Part shown: positions 19,126 through 27,681 of the stretch, one piece after another
Layout: each line of letters starts with the position of its first letter
Numbering within the stretch: position 1 is the stretch's first letter
Assembly (NCBI RefSeq): GCF_002224285.1
Contig: NZ_CP022436.1
Location: 930,001-994,000 of the forward strand
Direction of reading: 5' to 3'
Source: Arthrobacter sp. YN
GTDB lineage: Bacteria > Actinomycetota > Actinomycetes > Actinomycetales > Micrococcaceae
DNA length: 64,000 nucleotides
Notes under the pieces: generated by a model
The model's input: only the letters and a program-made list of their open reading frames with translations
Told to the model about the DNA's origin: nothing
Databases searched by the model: none
Made by a program: the position numbers and the translations under genes

Positions 19126-19170
19126 CCGCTCTAACTTTCATTAGGGGACCCTGTGGGGCCCTTTGGACGA

Positions 19171-19195
19171 CGCCCACAATCTTGTGAAGTGGGCG
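19171..19195. promoter_or_regulatory. Nested dyad upstream of the secreted nuclease
   Basis: CGCCCAC and GTGGGCG flank an inner ACAA-TC-TTGT dyad, about 45 bp upstream of the predicted start. It could be an operator or a leader hairpin; no regulator is assigned. Confidence 0.35.
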
Positions 19196-19308
19196 CTGTT
19201 CCGGAAGTTACTCCGGGGTAAACCTGGTGCTCGGGCATAGCAGAACACGATGGAATGAATGGGAGGTGGACCAAGGATGGCCGCAGGGTTCCCCCGGGCA
19301 CTCCAGCG

Positions 19309-19800
19309 TTACTTGGCAGCGCCCTTCAGGGTCCCTGTGGTGGCGGCTCCGGCTGCGCCACCGATCAGGCAGACGATCTCGCGGTCTCCGTTTTTCCAGG
19401 AATCACTGGTGGGGTGGAGGAAGGTGACGTCGAGCTCGGATTCCTCGAACGGCAAGCCAACAAATGGCGCGAACTGGGCACCGCAGTACTCTTCAGCCTT
19501 GGTGCCCACCTCAGTGTCGCCGGGGAACGCAGACGCGTCCATGTTGGTCAGTGCGTAGGCCTCGAGGTCGTGGCTCTGATCGCACGGAATGATGGTGACA
19601 TCCATAACTTCCTGGCTGTCCGGATTGGCGATGCAGTCGCCCAACTTCACCTTGAAGGCATCGGCTTTGGACGATTCCGTAGGCTTTCCTGAGTCATCCC
19701 GCTTGGCGTCGCCGCTGCTGATCAACGAACAGCCCGCCAGCGCGATCGACGCCATGCCCAGTACGGCAGCGGTCCTCAGTCGTCGTGAAAAGTGGTGCAT
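19309..19800 (-). CDS. Lipoprotein, septum-formation-like domain
   Basis: A 163-aa predicted lipoprotein. MHHFSRRLRTAAVLGMASIALAGC gives a basic n-region, a hydrophobic core and lipobox ALAGC, so the cysteine at residue 24 should be lipidated and the protein anchored outside the membrane. The mature part (KLGDCIANP.. CDQSHDLEAYA.. YCGAQFAPFVG..) has the paired cysteines and 'PCDQSHDLEAY' pattern seen in the actinobacterial Septum_form family, whose role is poorly defined. GAGGA 5 nt before ATG at 19800 fixes the start. It is co-oriented with and upstream of the nuclease gene, 183 nt away. Confidence 0.8.
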   Translation of the reverse strand: MHHFSRRLRTAAVLGMASIALAGCSLISSGDAKRDDSGKPTESSKADAFKVKLGDCIANPDSQEVMDVTIIPCDQSHDLEAYALTNMDASAFPGDTEVGTKAEEYCGAQFAPFVGLPFEESELDVTFLHPTSDSWKNGDREIVCLIGGAAGAATTGTLKGAAK

Positions 19801-19964
19801 GTGGGTCCTCATTCCCCGCGGGATCGCAGGCAACAGGCCTGCGATCGACAGTGAGGGACCAGACAAGGACCCACGCCGGCTGATCCCCCAACGCCGGCAA
19901 TGAGCGGATCCGGCCGGCCACCCCTGGGTAGAGGGCAGCCGGGCAGACCCGATGCGATGAAACC

Positions 19965-20750
19965 CTAGGCCGTTTGGCCCAAGTCCTGGATAACTTTGAA
20001 AACAGCTCCCGTGGGGTCCTGCACCGTCGCCAAACGACCAAACGGAGTGTCCTCTGCAGGTTGGGTAATGGTAGCGCCCAGGGCCGTGGCTTGCTCCACG
20101 GTGGCGTCCGTGTCCTCCACAGCGAAGTAGACGCTCCACATGGAGGGGACCTGTTCCGGAAGGAAACCGGAGGCATCCATGATGCCCGCCTTGGCGTCGT
20201 CTCCGGCGCCAAGGGTGGTGTACCGGAACTCCGGAGTATCGCTCATGACGTCCGTGTCCCAGCCAAAGACCTCTTGGTAGAACGTGACCGCTGCCTCGTA
20301 ATCCTTGGAAAGGAGTTCATGCCACGCGGGAGCACCGGCCTCAGCCGCCAGCTCGTATCCCGTCATTTCACCGAACTCCCAAGCGCCGATGGACGCGCCT
20401 GAGGCATCACCGTACATGGCCATGCTGCCCTGTTCGGGGACTTCCATGGGTTCCAGATACACCTGGCCTCCGTGGGCGGCTGCTGCCTCGGTGGTTGCCT
20501 TGATGTCATCGGTGCGCAGGTAGGTGGACCAGACATCCGGCATGGCGCCCATGTCAGCCTGCTTCGCCATGATGCCCGCCACCATCCGGCCGTCCTTCAA
20601 CGCCGTGATGTAGCCGCCGTACTTTTCCTCATCCCCGGTCTCATACGTCCAGCCGAAAAGCGCACTGTAGAACGTCTTCGCTTTCTCAGTATCGGACGTC
20701 ATCAGATCAATCCAGCAGGGTGCGCCGGGAGTGATGTCAGGCTTAGGCAT
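19965..20750 (-). CDS. VOC-superfamily (glyoxalase-like) protein
   Basis: A 261-aa cytosolic protein made of two vicinal-oxygen-chelate repeats. The first begins PGAPCWIDLMTSDTEKAKTFYSALFGW and the second APAWHELLSKDYEAAVTFYQEVFGW, each about 115 residues with betaalphabetabetabeta modules. Fused VOC pairs of this kind are abundant in actinobacteria and usually annotated as glyoxalase/bleomycin-resistance/dioxygenase-like; the substrate cannot be inferred. No metal-binding set is obvious beyond H144 or nearby acidic residues. It is monocistronic, with a leftward direction away from tRNA-Ser(UGA). Confidence 0.88.
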   Translation of the reverse strand: MPKPDITPGAPCWIDLMTSDTEKAKTFYSALFGWTYETGDEEKYGGYITALKDGRMVAGIMAKQADMGAMPDVWSTYLRTDDIKATTEAAAAHGGQVYLEPMEVPEQGSMAMYGDASGASIGAWEFGEMTGYELAAEAGAPAWHELLSKDYEAAVTFYQEVFGWDTDVMSDTPEFRYTTLGAGDDAKAGIMDASGFLPEQVPSMWSVYFAVEDTDATVEQATALGATITQPAEDTPFGRLATVQDPTGAVFKVIQDLGQTA

Positions 20751-20918
20751 GGGTCAGGCTCCTGTTGTTATTCCGCGGCGAAAGCTACGGCATATGTCAG
20801 TGGTGTGGAGACAGACAGAACACTATGCGGGGGGTCTGACACTTTCAATGATCTACCGGGTGTCAGTTCTCAGTTGCGCGTGCCCGGCGGCCGCACGGAA
20901 CAGCATTTAAGCAAACAA

Positions 20919-20950
20919 AGATGCCCCGGGTCCTGGAACCCGGGGCATCT
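20919..20950 (-). terminator. Terminator of tRNA-Ser(UGA)
   Basis: A perfect 13-bp stem (AGATGCCCCGGGT and complement) with a 6-nt loop, followed leftward by TTTGTTTGC, 7 nt beyond the tRNA 3' end. Confidence 0.9.
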
Positions 20951-20956
20951 CATTTG

Positions 20957-21044
20957 CGGAAGGTAAGGGATTTGAACCCTTGGTACGGGGTTACCGCACA
21001 CTGGTTTTCAAGACCAGCTCCTTAGGCCGCTCGGACAACCTTCC
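20957..21044 (-). tRNA. tRNA-Ser (anticodon UGA)
   Basis: An 88-nt class II tRNA on the minus strand. The acceptor GGAAGGT/ACCTTCC pairs fully with discriminator G. The anticodon stem CTGGT/ACCAG encloses CTTGAAA (anticodon TGA). The long variable arm and T-loop GGTTCAAATCC are clear. No CCA is encoded. Confidence 0.95.
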
Positions 21045-21146
21045 TCGCCTAGTAGTGTTTCATAGGGAGTTGGCTGTTCCAAAACATCACGTCCTCCAGC
21101 CCCTGCCCCGGGGGTTTGAGGACCAGCAAGAAACCGGGAGTTCGTC

Positions 21147-22130
21147 ATGAAAGCCGTCTACATCTCAGAGCCAGGCGGGCCCGAAGTCCTCGAAATCCGA
21201 GAAGTCCCCCCACCGGTGCCAGGCGCCGGCGAGGTCCTGATCGACGTCGTGGCTGCCGGCCTGAACCGTGCGGATGTCCAGCAGCGGCGCGGCTTCTACC
21301 CGCCACCGCCAGGCGCGTCCGACATTCCCGGGCTTGAGGTCTCCGGCCGCATTGCAGCCTTTGGTCCCGGCGTCACCAAGGCGTTCTCCGTGGGGGATAA
21401 AGTCGTTGCGCTGCTCTCCGGCGGAGGCTACGCCCAGCAGGTGGCCGTACCCGCGGAGCAGGTCCTGCGGATTCCCGAAGGCGTTGACCTCATTACCGCC
21501 GCCGCCCTGCCTGAAGTTGCCGCCACCGTCTACTCAAACCTCATCATGACCGCACAGCTGCAGCCCGGGGAGACAGTGCTCATCCATGGCGCCACAGGCG
21601 GCATCGGCACCATGGCCATCCAGTTGGCCAAGGCCTACGGCGCAACGGTAGCGACCACTGCCGGAACCGATGAGAAAGTGGGAACCGCAAAGGCCTTCCT
21701 GGGTGCCGACATCGCCATCAACTACACCGAAGAGGACTTCGCTGAAAGCCTCAAGGCGCACAATGGGGGCAAAGGCGCGGACGTGATCCTCGACGTCGTG
21801 GGTGCCAAGTACCTCCAACAGAACGTCGACGCGCTCGCCGAGTACGGCCGCCTCATCGTCATTGGCCTGCAAGGCGGGACCACCGCCGAGATCAACCTGG
21901 GCCAACTCCTCAGCAAGCGGGCGGCCGTGATTGGTACGGCGCTTCGGCCGCGGTCAGTGGCCGAAAAGGGCATCATCATGTCCGCCGTCCGCGAGTCGGT
22001 GTGGCCGATGCTCACCGACGGCAGGATCAGGCCGCTCGTGGCCAAATCCTTCCCACTGGACAATGTCAAGGAAGCCCACCAGTATTTCGACTCGGGCGAG
22101 CACGTAGGCAAGGTCCTGCTGCTCCTTTGA
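21147..22130 (+). CDS. NAD(P)H:quinone oxidoreductase, zinc-type dehydrogenase family
   Basis: A 327-aa medium-chain reductase resembling the PIG3/QorA branch, which reduces quinones with NADPH and does not need zinc. The N-terminal GroES-like domain starts MKAVYISEPGGPEVLEIREVPPP and includes GLNRADVQQRRGFYPPPPGASDIPGLE. The Rossmann domain carries IHGATGGIGTMAIQLAKAYGA near residues 146-170. The zinc ligands of alcohol dehydrogenases are absent. GGGAG precedes the ATG. A PadR-type regulator begins 30 nt downstream and probably shares the transcript, so the enzyme may belong to a small stress-response unit. Confidence 0.9.
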   Translation: MKAVYISEPGGPEVLEIREVPPPVPGAGEVLIDVVAAGLNRADVQQRRGFYPPPPGASDIPGLEVSGRIAAFGPGVTKAFSVGDKVVALLSGGGYAQQVAVPAEQVLRIPEGVDLITAAALPEVAATVYSNLIMTAQLQPGETVLIHGATGGIGTMAIQLAKAYGATVATTAGTDEKVGTAKAFLGADIAINYTEEDFAESLKAHNGGKGADVILDVVGAKYLQQNVDALAEYGRLIVIGLQGGTTAEINLGQLLSKRAAVIGTALRPRSVAEKGIIMSAVRESVWPMLTDGRIRPLVAKSFPLDNVKEAHQYFDSGEHVGKVLLLL

Positions 22131-22160
22131 TCCGTCCGTCCAACCGCAGCGAGGAGCCAT

Positions 22161-22703
22161 ATGTCCATCCGGCACAGCCTGCTGGCCCTGCTCCAGGACC
22201 AGCCCCGGTACGGCTATGAGCTGCGCGTCGAATTCGAGGACCGGACCGGTGCGGCCTGGCCGCTGAACATCGGACAGGTTTACACCACCCTGGACCGCCT
22301 TGAGCGCGATGGCCTGGTCAGTAAAGACGGCGACGACGGCGGCGGCCACGTCATCTACAGCATCACTGACGCCGGTGCTGGGGAAGTCGAGGCTTGGTTT
22401 GGCGGCGCCGTGGACCGTGGCGCCCCGCCGCGGAACGAGATCGCCATCAAACTGGCCCTTGCCGTCACGCTGCCCGGTGTGGATACCTCCGCGGTGATCC
22501 AATCCCAGCGTGAGGTGTCCGTCAGGGCGTTGCAGGAGCACACGCTGGCGAGGAAGGCAGTGTCCGCCAACCAACGTTCCGTGGACACCGCCGGGCTGCT
22601 GGTGCTTGATTCCCTGATTTTCCAAGCCGAAGCTGAAGTGCGCTGGTTGGATCTGTGTGAAGCGCGCATGGTGCAGTCGCAGGCCAACGGCGGAGCCAAC
22701 TAG
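22161..22703 (+). CDS. PadR-family transcriptional regulator
   Basis: A 180-aa DNA-binding protein. The N-terminal winged helix has the PadR hallmarks: MSIRHSLLALLQDQPRYGYEL, then LNIGQVYTTLDRLERDGLV (recognition helix) and a wing ending HVIYSITDAG. The C-terminal part (about 90-175) is helical and probably the dimerisation arm, as in the VirY-type subgroup. It follows the quinone oxidoreductase by 30 nt, so autoregulation of that pair is the simplest proposal. The ligand is unknown. Confidence 0.88.
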   Translation: MSIRHSLLALLQDQPRYGYELRVEFEDRTGAAWPLNIGQVYTTLDRLERDGLVSKDGDDGGGHVIYSITDAGAGEVEAWFGGAVDRGAPPRNEIAIKLALAVTLPGVDTSAVIQSQREVSVRALQEHTLARKAVSANQRSVDTAGLLVLDSLIFQAEAEVRWLDLCEARMVQSQANGGAN

Positions 22704-22798
22704 TCTCCTCCGGTGCGTGGAGCATGGTCATCCGCCGCAAGGCTGTGACCGTTCACCGCCGCTTTGTTCCGCGTTGGCGCGTGCCCCCTTTACTTGTC

Positions 22799-22814
22799 TG
22801 TGACGGTTGTTACT
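22799..22814. promoter_or_regulatory. Weak Crp-like site upstream of cstA
   Basis: TGTGA-CGGTTG-TTACT keeps one perfect and one degenerate half of the TGTGA-N6-TCACA pattern, about 95 bp upstream of cstA. Carbon-starvation genes are often under cAMP-receptor control, which makes the match worth recording despite two mismatches. Confidence 0.3.
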
Positions 22815-22905
22815 GTGCTGGAAGGCAACCGGCGATGCGGTCCCCACCGCGAAGATCGCCACCAACAGCGGCACCCATCACTGCAGCAGTTCTCAAGGAG
22901 GAGAT

Positions 22906-25176
22906 ATGGGCAAGGTTTCTGACAAGACCGGACTCGCGGAAGGACTGGATCCTACGCTGCCTTCCCCGGCCGTGGAGGACTCGGTCCGGGAGGCAGAAGA
23001 GCGTAAGTGGACCCCGGCCAAGATCGGGCTGTGGGTGGCGATCTCGCTGCTGGGAGCGGTGGCATGGTTCATGCTGGCGCTGGTACGCGGCGAAACCGTG
23101 AACGCCATCTGGTTCGTTTTCGCAGCGGTATGCACCTACCTGATTGGCTACCGGTTCTATTCCAAGGTCATTGAGCGCTACTTGCTCAAGCCGGATGATC
23201 GCCGCGCCACTCCTGCCGAGTACAAGGCTGATGGCAAGGACTATGTCCGCACTGACCGCAACGTGCTGTTCGGCCACCACTTCGCCGCCATTGCCGGCGC
23301 GGGGCCGCTGGTGGGACCAGTCATCGCAGCCCAGATGGGCTATTTGCCAGGCACCATCTGGATCATCATCGGCGTCGTTCTTGCCGGTGCCGTGCAGGAC
23401 TACCTGGTCATGTTCTTCTCCATGCGCCGCGGTGGCCGTTCCCTGGGCCAGATGGCACGTGAAGAACTTGGCGTCATTGGCGGCACAGCGGCCCTCGTGG
23501 CCACCCTGCTCATCATGATCATCATTGTGGCCATCCTGGCGCTCGTCGTGGTCAACGCCCTGGGCGAGAGTCCGTGGGGTGTCTTTTCTGTGGGGATGAC
23601 CATCCCCATCGCATTGTTCATGGGCGTTTACCTGCGCTTCATCCGGCCAGGCAAGGTGATGGAGGTGTCCATCATCGGCTTCGTCCTTCTGATGGCGGCC
23701 ATCATCGGCGGCGGCGCGGTAGCCGGAACCGAATGGGGTGCAGCCTTCTTCCATCTGGACAAGGTCACCATCGCCTGGGGCATCATCATCTACGGCTTCA
23801 TTGCTGCCATCCTGCCGGTGTGGCTCGTCCTGGCCCCTCGTGACTACCTCTCCACCTTCATGAAGATCGGCGTGATCGTGATGCTGGCTTTGGCCATCAT
23901 TGTGGTTCGTCCGGAAATCACTGTCCCCGCGTTCAGCGAGTTCGCGAGCCGTGAGAACGGCCCCGTTTTCTCCGGGGCGCTGTTCCCCTTCCTCTTCGTC
24001 ACCATTGCCTGTGGTGCCTTGTCAGGATTCCACGCCCTTATTTCCTCCGGCACCACGCCCAAGCTGATCGAGAAGGAACGGCAGACGCGCTTCATCGGCT
24101 ATGGCGGCATGCTCATGGAATCCTTTGTGGCCATCATGGCCCTGGTAGCTGCCATCTCGATCGACCGCGGCATCTACTTCGCCATGAACGCACCGCTTGC
24201 CCTCACCGGAGGCACGGTCGAATCCGCAGCGCAATGGGTGAACAGCCTCGGCCTGGCCAACGTGAACATCACCCCGGACGTGCTGGCCCAGACGGCCAAG
24301 GACGTAGGTGAGGAGAGCATCATCTCCCGATCCGGTGGTGCACCCACTCTGGCGGTCGGCTTGGCGCACATCATGCAGCAGTTCATCGGCGGGCCGGGCA
24401 TGATGGCCTTCTGGTACCACTTCGCCATCATGTTTGAGGCGCTCTTCATCCTCACCGCAGTTGACGCCGGTACGCGAGTCGCCCGGTTCATGCTGCAGGA
24501 TTCCATCGGCAACTTTGTTCCCAAGTTCAAGGAAGCCTCCTGGCGTCCCGGCGCCTGGCTGTGCACCGCCATCATGGTGGGTGCGTGGGGTGCGGTGCTC
24601 CTGATGGGTGTCACCGACCCCCTGGGTGGCATCAATACGCTCTTCCCGTTGTTCGGCATCGCCAACCAACTCCTGGCGGCCATCGCGCTGGCGGTGTGCC
24701 TGGCCATCACTGCCAAGCGGGGTGTCTTCAAGTGGCTGTGGATCGTGGCGGTACCTCTGGCCTTTGCCGCAGTAGTGACCATTACTGCCAGCTTCCACAA
24801 GATCTTCTCGCCGGTTCCCGCAGTGGGCTACTTCGCCAACAACCAGGCATTCTCCAAGGCCTTGGCGGACGGCAAGACGGAGTTCGGCACGGCAAAGACC
24901 GTTGCAGCCATGGAAGCGGTGGTCCGCAACACCATGATCCAGGGCGTCCTTTCGGTCATCTTCGTGACGTTGAGCATCATCGTGATTGTCGCCGCCTTGC
25001 TGGCAACCATCAAGGCCATCCGTGCAGGCGGCGGAAAAGACCATGAGGATCCGGCCCTGCCATCCAAGGTGTATGCCCCGGCCGGACTGATCCCCACATC
25101 AGCGGAGAAGGCCCTGCTGGCGGAGTGGAATGCCCTGCCTGCAGAGAAACGAACGCAGAAGGCCGGGCATCACTGA
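22906..25176 (+). CDS. cstA: Carbon starvation protein CstA, peptide/pyruvate transporter family
   Basis: Integral membrane transporter of 756 aa, about 16-18 hydrophobic segments. After a charged N-terminal tail the family core starts near residue 35, and the CstA signature region VLFGHHFAAIAGAGPLVGPVIAAQMGYLPG follows the first two helices. Homologues take up peptides or pyruvate when carbon is limiting. AAGGAGGAG directly upstream of ATG 22906 is a near-perfect ribosome-binding site and overrules a longer in-frame extension. Its stop overlaps the start of the small YbdD-like gene (TGATG), an arrangement conserved in the family. Confidence 0.93.
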   Translation: MGKVSDKTGLAEGLDPTLPSPAVEDSVREAEERKWTPAKIGLWVAISLLGAVAWFMLALVRGETVNAIWFVFAAVCTYLIGYRFYSKVIERYLLKPDDRRATPAEYKADGKDYVRTDRNVLFGHHFAAIAGAGPLVGPVIAAQMGYLPGTIWIIIGVVLAGAVQDYLVMFFSMRRGGRSLGQMAREELGVIGGTAALVATLLIMIIIVAILALVVVNALGESPWGVFSVGMTIPIALFMGVYLRFIRPGKVMEVSIIGFVLLMAAIIGGGAVAGTEWGAAFFHLDKVTIAWGIIIYGFIAAILPVWLVLAPRDYLSTFMKIGVIVMLALAIIVVRPEITVPAFSEFASRENGPVFSGALFPFLFVTIACGALSGFHALISSGTTPKLIEKERQTRFIGYGGMLMESFVAIMALVAAISIDRGIYFAMNAPLALTGGTVESAAQWVNSLGLANVNITPDVLAQTAKDVGEESIISRSGGAPTLAVGLAHIMQQFIGGPGMMAFWYHFAIMFEALFILTAVDAGTRVARFMLQDSIGNFVPKFKEASWRPGAWLCTAIMVGAWGAVLLMGVTDPLGGINTLFPLFGIANQLLAAIALAVCLAITAKRGVFKWLWIVAVPLAFAAVVTITASFHKIFSPVPAVGYFANNQAFSKALADGKTEFGTAKTVAAMEAVVRNTMIQGVLSVIFVTLSIIVIVAALLATIKAIRAGGGKDHEDPALPSKVYAPAGLIPTSAEKALLAEWNALPAEKRTQKAGHH

Positions 25177-25367
25177 TGAATGCGGTGGCCAAAGGGCTTC
25201 GCGGGTTCGCCAGCTACATGGGCTCACTCATGGGTGCTGACGCCTACCGCAAGTACCTTGAACATTTCAATGCCAGCGGCCACACCGGTCCCGCCATGAC
25301 GGAACGTGAGTTCTGGCGGGACCGGATGGACCGGCAGGACAGCAATCCCCAGGGCCGCTGCTGCTGA
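25176..25367 (+). CDS. YbdD/YjiX-family small protein
   Basis: A 63-aa basic protein starting MNAVAKGLRGFASYMGSLMGADAYRKYLEHF. The core YRKYLEHF..HTGPAMTEREFWRDR is diagnostic of the YbdD/YjiX family. These proteins are encoded next to CstA/BtsT-type transporters and are needed for full uptake activity in the enterobacterial systems studied. The start codon shares its A with the last base of the cstA stop, so translation is coupled. A longer reading from 25125 would lie inside cstA and is rejected. It ends in CC. Confidence 0.9.
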   Translation: MNAVAKGLRGFASYMGSLMGADAYRKYLEHFNASGHTGPAMTEREFWRDRMDRQDSNPQGRCC

Positions 25368-25414
25368 CGGAGAACCAAGTTTCGCTACGAACGAAGTCCA
25401 AAATGAGGGACTGG

Positions 25415-25437
25415 ACGGGGGTTCGCGTGAACCCCGT
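25415..25437. repeat. Hairpin upstream of bpa
   Basis: ACGGGG/CCCCGT and TTC/GAA form a stem with one bulged G and a GCGT loop, 15 nt before the bpa start. It could be the end of the cstA transcript or a leader structure. Confidence 0.4.
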
Positions 25438-25451
25438 GAGAGTATGAACAA

Positions 25452-26105
25452 ATGAGCGATCTGAACGACATTCAGCCCACGGATGAGGCTTCGGACGACA
25501 CCCCCGTGGAGGGAACCATGCTGGAAGAGGGCCTTAGTAAGCCCAATGGCCAGCAGCCCGGCGGGGGAGAGCCCGGAACGGATGCCAAGCCCAAGGGCGG
25601 CAATCTTCACGAACTTGTTGACGAACCGGCCAAGGTGATGCGAATCGGCACCATGATCCGCCAGCTCCTGGAGGAAGTTAAAGCCGCGCCCCTGGATGAC
25701 GCTGCACGTGGGCGCCTCGCCGAAATCCATGAGCGCTCCATCAAGGAACTCGAGGATGGGCTCGCACCTGAACTCATCGAGGAGCTGGAACGCATCAGCT
25801 TGCCGTTCCCCGATGAACAGGCGCCCTCCGATGCGGAACTTCGCATCGCCCAGGCACAGCTGGTCGGTTGGCTGGAAGGCTTGTTCCACGGTATCCAGGC
25901 CGCCATCGCAGCTCAGCAGGCTGCCAAGGACCATGCGGCCGCTCAGATGCAGCTTCGCCAGCTCCCGCCGGGAACTGTCATTGCGCCGGGCATCGTCATT
26001 GGCGAAAATGGCCAGCCGCAGCGTGCCGCAGCTCCGGGGGCTCCTGGTGCTGCTTCGCACGGCCGGCCGGAAGACCCCGACCACGGCCCGGGTCAGTACC
26101 TCTGA
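25452..26105 (+). CDS. bpa: Bacterial proteasome activator (Bpa/PafE)
   Basis: ATP-independent ring-shaped activator that opens the 20S proteasome gate and feeds it unfolded substrates. The 217-aa chain has a disordered, acidic N-terminal 50 residues and a helical core (about 50-165; VDEPAKVMRIGTMIRQLLEEVK..), followed by a flexible tail ending G-Q-Y-L. That C-terminus is the HbYX-like motif of mycobacterial Bpa/PafE and is the decisive feature. Core proteasome genes are not in this window. A small helical protein gene begins 9 nt downstream and is probably co-transcribed. Confidence 0.92.
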   Translation: MSDLNDIQPTDEASDDTPVEGTMLEEGLSKPNGQQPGGGEPGTDAKPKGGNLHELVDEPAKVMRIGTMIRQLLEEVKAAPLDDAARGRLAEIHERSIKELEDGLAPELIEELERISLPFPDEQAPSDAELRIAQAQLVGWLEGLFHGIQAAIAAQQAAKDHAAAQMQLRQLPPGTVIAPGIVIGENGQPQRAAAPGAPGAASHGRPEDPDHGPGQYL

Positions 26106-26113
26106 GTTCGCAC

Positions 26114-26554
26114 GTGGGTTTCTTTGGGGCCGTCCGCCAAGGACGGAAAGACGATCTGGAGCTCGGTAAGGGGTTGTGGCGACGCGCCCACGACCGTTTC
26201 CACCGTGGCCTGGACCGGTACCACCAAGTTCTTGAGGGCGTTGACGATGACCAGCTCTACAACGAGCTTGTGCAGATCGCCAATGAGCTTGCCGAGTTGT
26301 CTCCGCGCGTGAGGACCATTTGCGTCGAGGCGCAAAGACGCTCCCCAAGCGACGGCCTGGATGTTCCGGGGGCGCTGGCAGGGGTGCATCGCGCGTTGTC
26401 CAAGGCTGGAAATTCCCTTGCGACCACTGCGGAGGCGGCCGCTATGTTGAGGTTGGCCGTCGGCCCGGTTCCTGTGGGGGCACTCTCTGTGAGGCGGCGC
26501 TCGGAGTCCGTCTTCGAGCAAGTGGCTGATGCGGAGCGTCAGCTCGGAGCCTGA
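26114..26554 (+). CDS. Hypothetical helical protein downstream of bpa
   Basis: I do not recognise this 146-aa protein. It is predicted soluble and almost wholly helical: GRKDDLELGKGLWRRAHDRFHRGLDRYHQVLEG.. followed by LYNELVQIANELAELSPRVRTICVEAQ and an alanine-rich helix SLATTAEAAAMLRLA. The GTG at 26114 is chosen because the sequence before it lies within bpa and is not protein-like. Spacing of 8 nt after the bpa stop suggests one transcript, so a role linked to proteasome substrate handling is possible but unproven. Confidence 0.7.
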   Translation: MGFFGAVRQGRKDDLELGKGLWRRAHDRFHRGLDRYHQVLEGVDDDQLYNELVQIANELAELSPRVRTICVEAQRRSPSDGLDVPGALAGVHRALSKAGNSLATTAEAAAMLRLAVGPVPVGALSVRRRSESVFEQVADAERQLGA

Positions 26555-26682
26555 CGGGCCGGGGGAGAGATGCAAGGCGTGCGCAACTACAAGCGTGCGC
26601 CTTTATTCCTCCTTCACAAAAAGTTAAGCGCATAGCTGATCTCCGTAACATTCCGGGCTTTTCACAGGTTCTTGCTGGCAGT

Positions 26683-27531
26683 ATGGCAAACATGACTTCG
26701 TCACCAACACTTACTTTCAACGACGGCAACACCATCCCCCAGCTCGGCTACGGGGTGTGGCAAGTTGAAGACGATGTAGCCGAAAAGGTGGTGCGCCAGG
26801 CTTTTGAAGCCGGCTTCCGCCACATCGATACCGCCAAGATCTACGGCAACGAGGCAGGCGTCGGCCGTGCCATCGCCTCCTCCGGCCTTTCCGCCGACGA
26901 AATCTTCATCACCACCAAGCTCTGGAACGCAGACCAGGGCTACGAATCCACGCTCGCAGCCTTCGAGGAGTCCATGGACCGCCTCGGCCTCGAGACCCTG
27001 GATCTCTACCTGATTCACTGGCAGCAGCCCAAGCAGGAGAAGTACGTTGACACCTGGAAGGCGCTGATCGAGCTCAAGAAGCGTGGCCGCGTCAAGTCCA
27101 TTGGTGTCTCCAACTTCACCAAGGAAGGCCTGCAGCACATCATCGATGAAACGGGGGTTGTTCCGGCCATCAACCAGGTGGAACTGCACCCGTTCTTCAA
27201 CCAGGCTGACCTTCGCGAATTCAACGCCTCCAAGGGCATCCTGACCCAGGCCTGGTCCCCACTGGGCCAGGGTGGCGAACTGCTTGAAAGCGCCACGGTC
27301 GCTGAGATCGCCGCCAAGCACGATGCCACGCCCGCGCAGGTGGTCATCGCCTGGCACCTGGCCATCGGCAACGTGGTCATTCCCAAGTCCGTCACCGAGT
27401 CCCGCATCCAGGAGAACTTCGCGGCGCTCAACGTCACACTGGACGCCACCGATATCCAGGCCATCAACGGCTTGGACCGCGGCGCCGAAGGTCGCATCGG
27501 ACCGGACCCGGCAGTCTCCGACTTCGCTTAA
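26683..27531 (+). CDS. Aldo/keto reductase (2,5-diketo-D-gluconate reductase-like)
   Basis: NADPH-dependent carbonyl reductase, 282 aa, (beta/alpha)8 barrel of the AKR5 type. Visible landmarks are GYGVWQ, the catalytic aspartate and tyrosine in GFRHIDTAKIYGNE, the lysine in FITTKLWN, the histidine in LDLYLIHWQQP, SIGVSNF, INQVELHP and the cofactor site VVIPKSV. The substrate is uncertain; sugar ketones and small dicarbonyls are typical. There is no strong ribosome-binding site before ATG 26683 and a second ATG lies at 26692. It is followed by a hairpin at 27549 and is not obviously part of an operon. Confidence 0.92.
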   Translation: MANMTSSPTLTFNDGNTIPQLGYGVWQVEDDVAEKVVRQAFEAGFRHIDTAKIYGNEAGVGRAIASSGLSADEIFITTKLWNADQGYESTLAAFEESMDRLGLETLDLYLIHWQQPKQEKYVDTWKALIELKKRGRVKSIGVSNFTKEGLQHIIDETGVVPAINQVELHPFFNQADLREFNASKGILTQAWSPLGQGGELLESATVAEIAAKHDATPAQVVIAWHLAIGNVVIPKSVTESRIQENFAALNVTLDATDIQAINGLDRGAEGRIGPDPAVSDFA

Positions 27532-27548
27532 GTCCCAAGCCTGACCTT

Positions 27549-27581
27549 GGTGCCCCGTCCCCTCCTTGGGGGCGGGGCACC
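27549..27581 (+). terminator. Terminator-like hairpin after the aldo/keto reductase
   Basis: GGTGCCCCG/CGGGGCACC and CCCC/GGGG with one G-U pair and a TCCTT loop, 18 nt past the stop. It lacks a clear T-run. Confidence 0.65.
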
Positions 27582-27681
27582 TGCCGTTAAGGCACGACGC
27601 CGGCATCCGCCGTCGTGACGCAACGCACCTCCGTCCGTGGTGAAATTGAGCAAACCCCCGCAGATGGAGGACGGAGCGTGC

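Noticed and set aside
25125..25175. Extended N-terminus of the YbdD-like protein
   Set aside because: Lies wholly inside cstA in another frame; the family starts at MNAVAKGLRGF and the TGATG overlap supports the shorter form.
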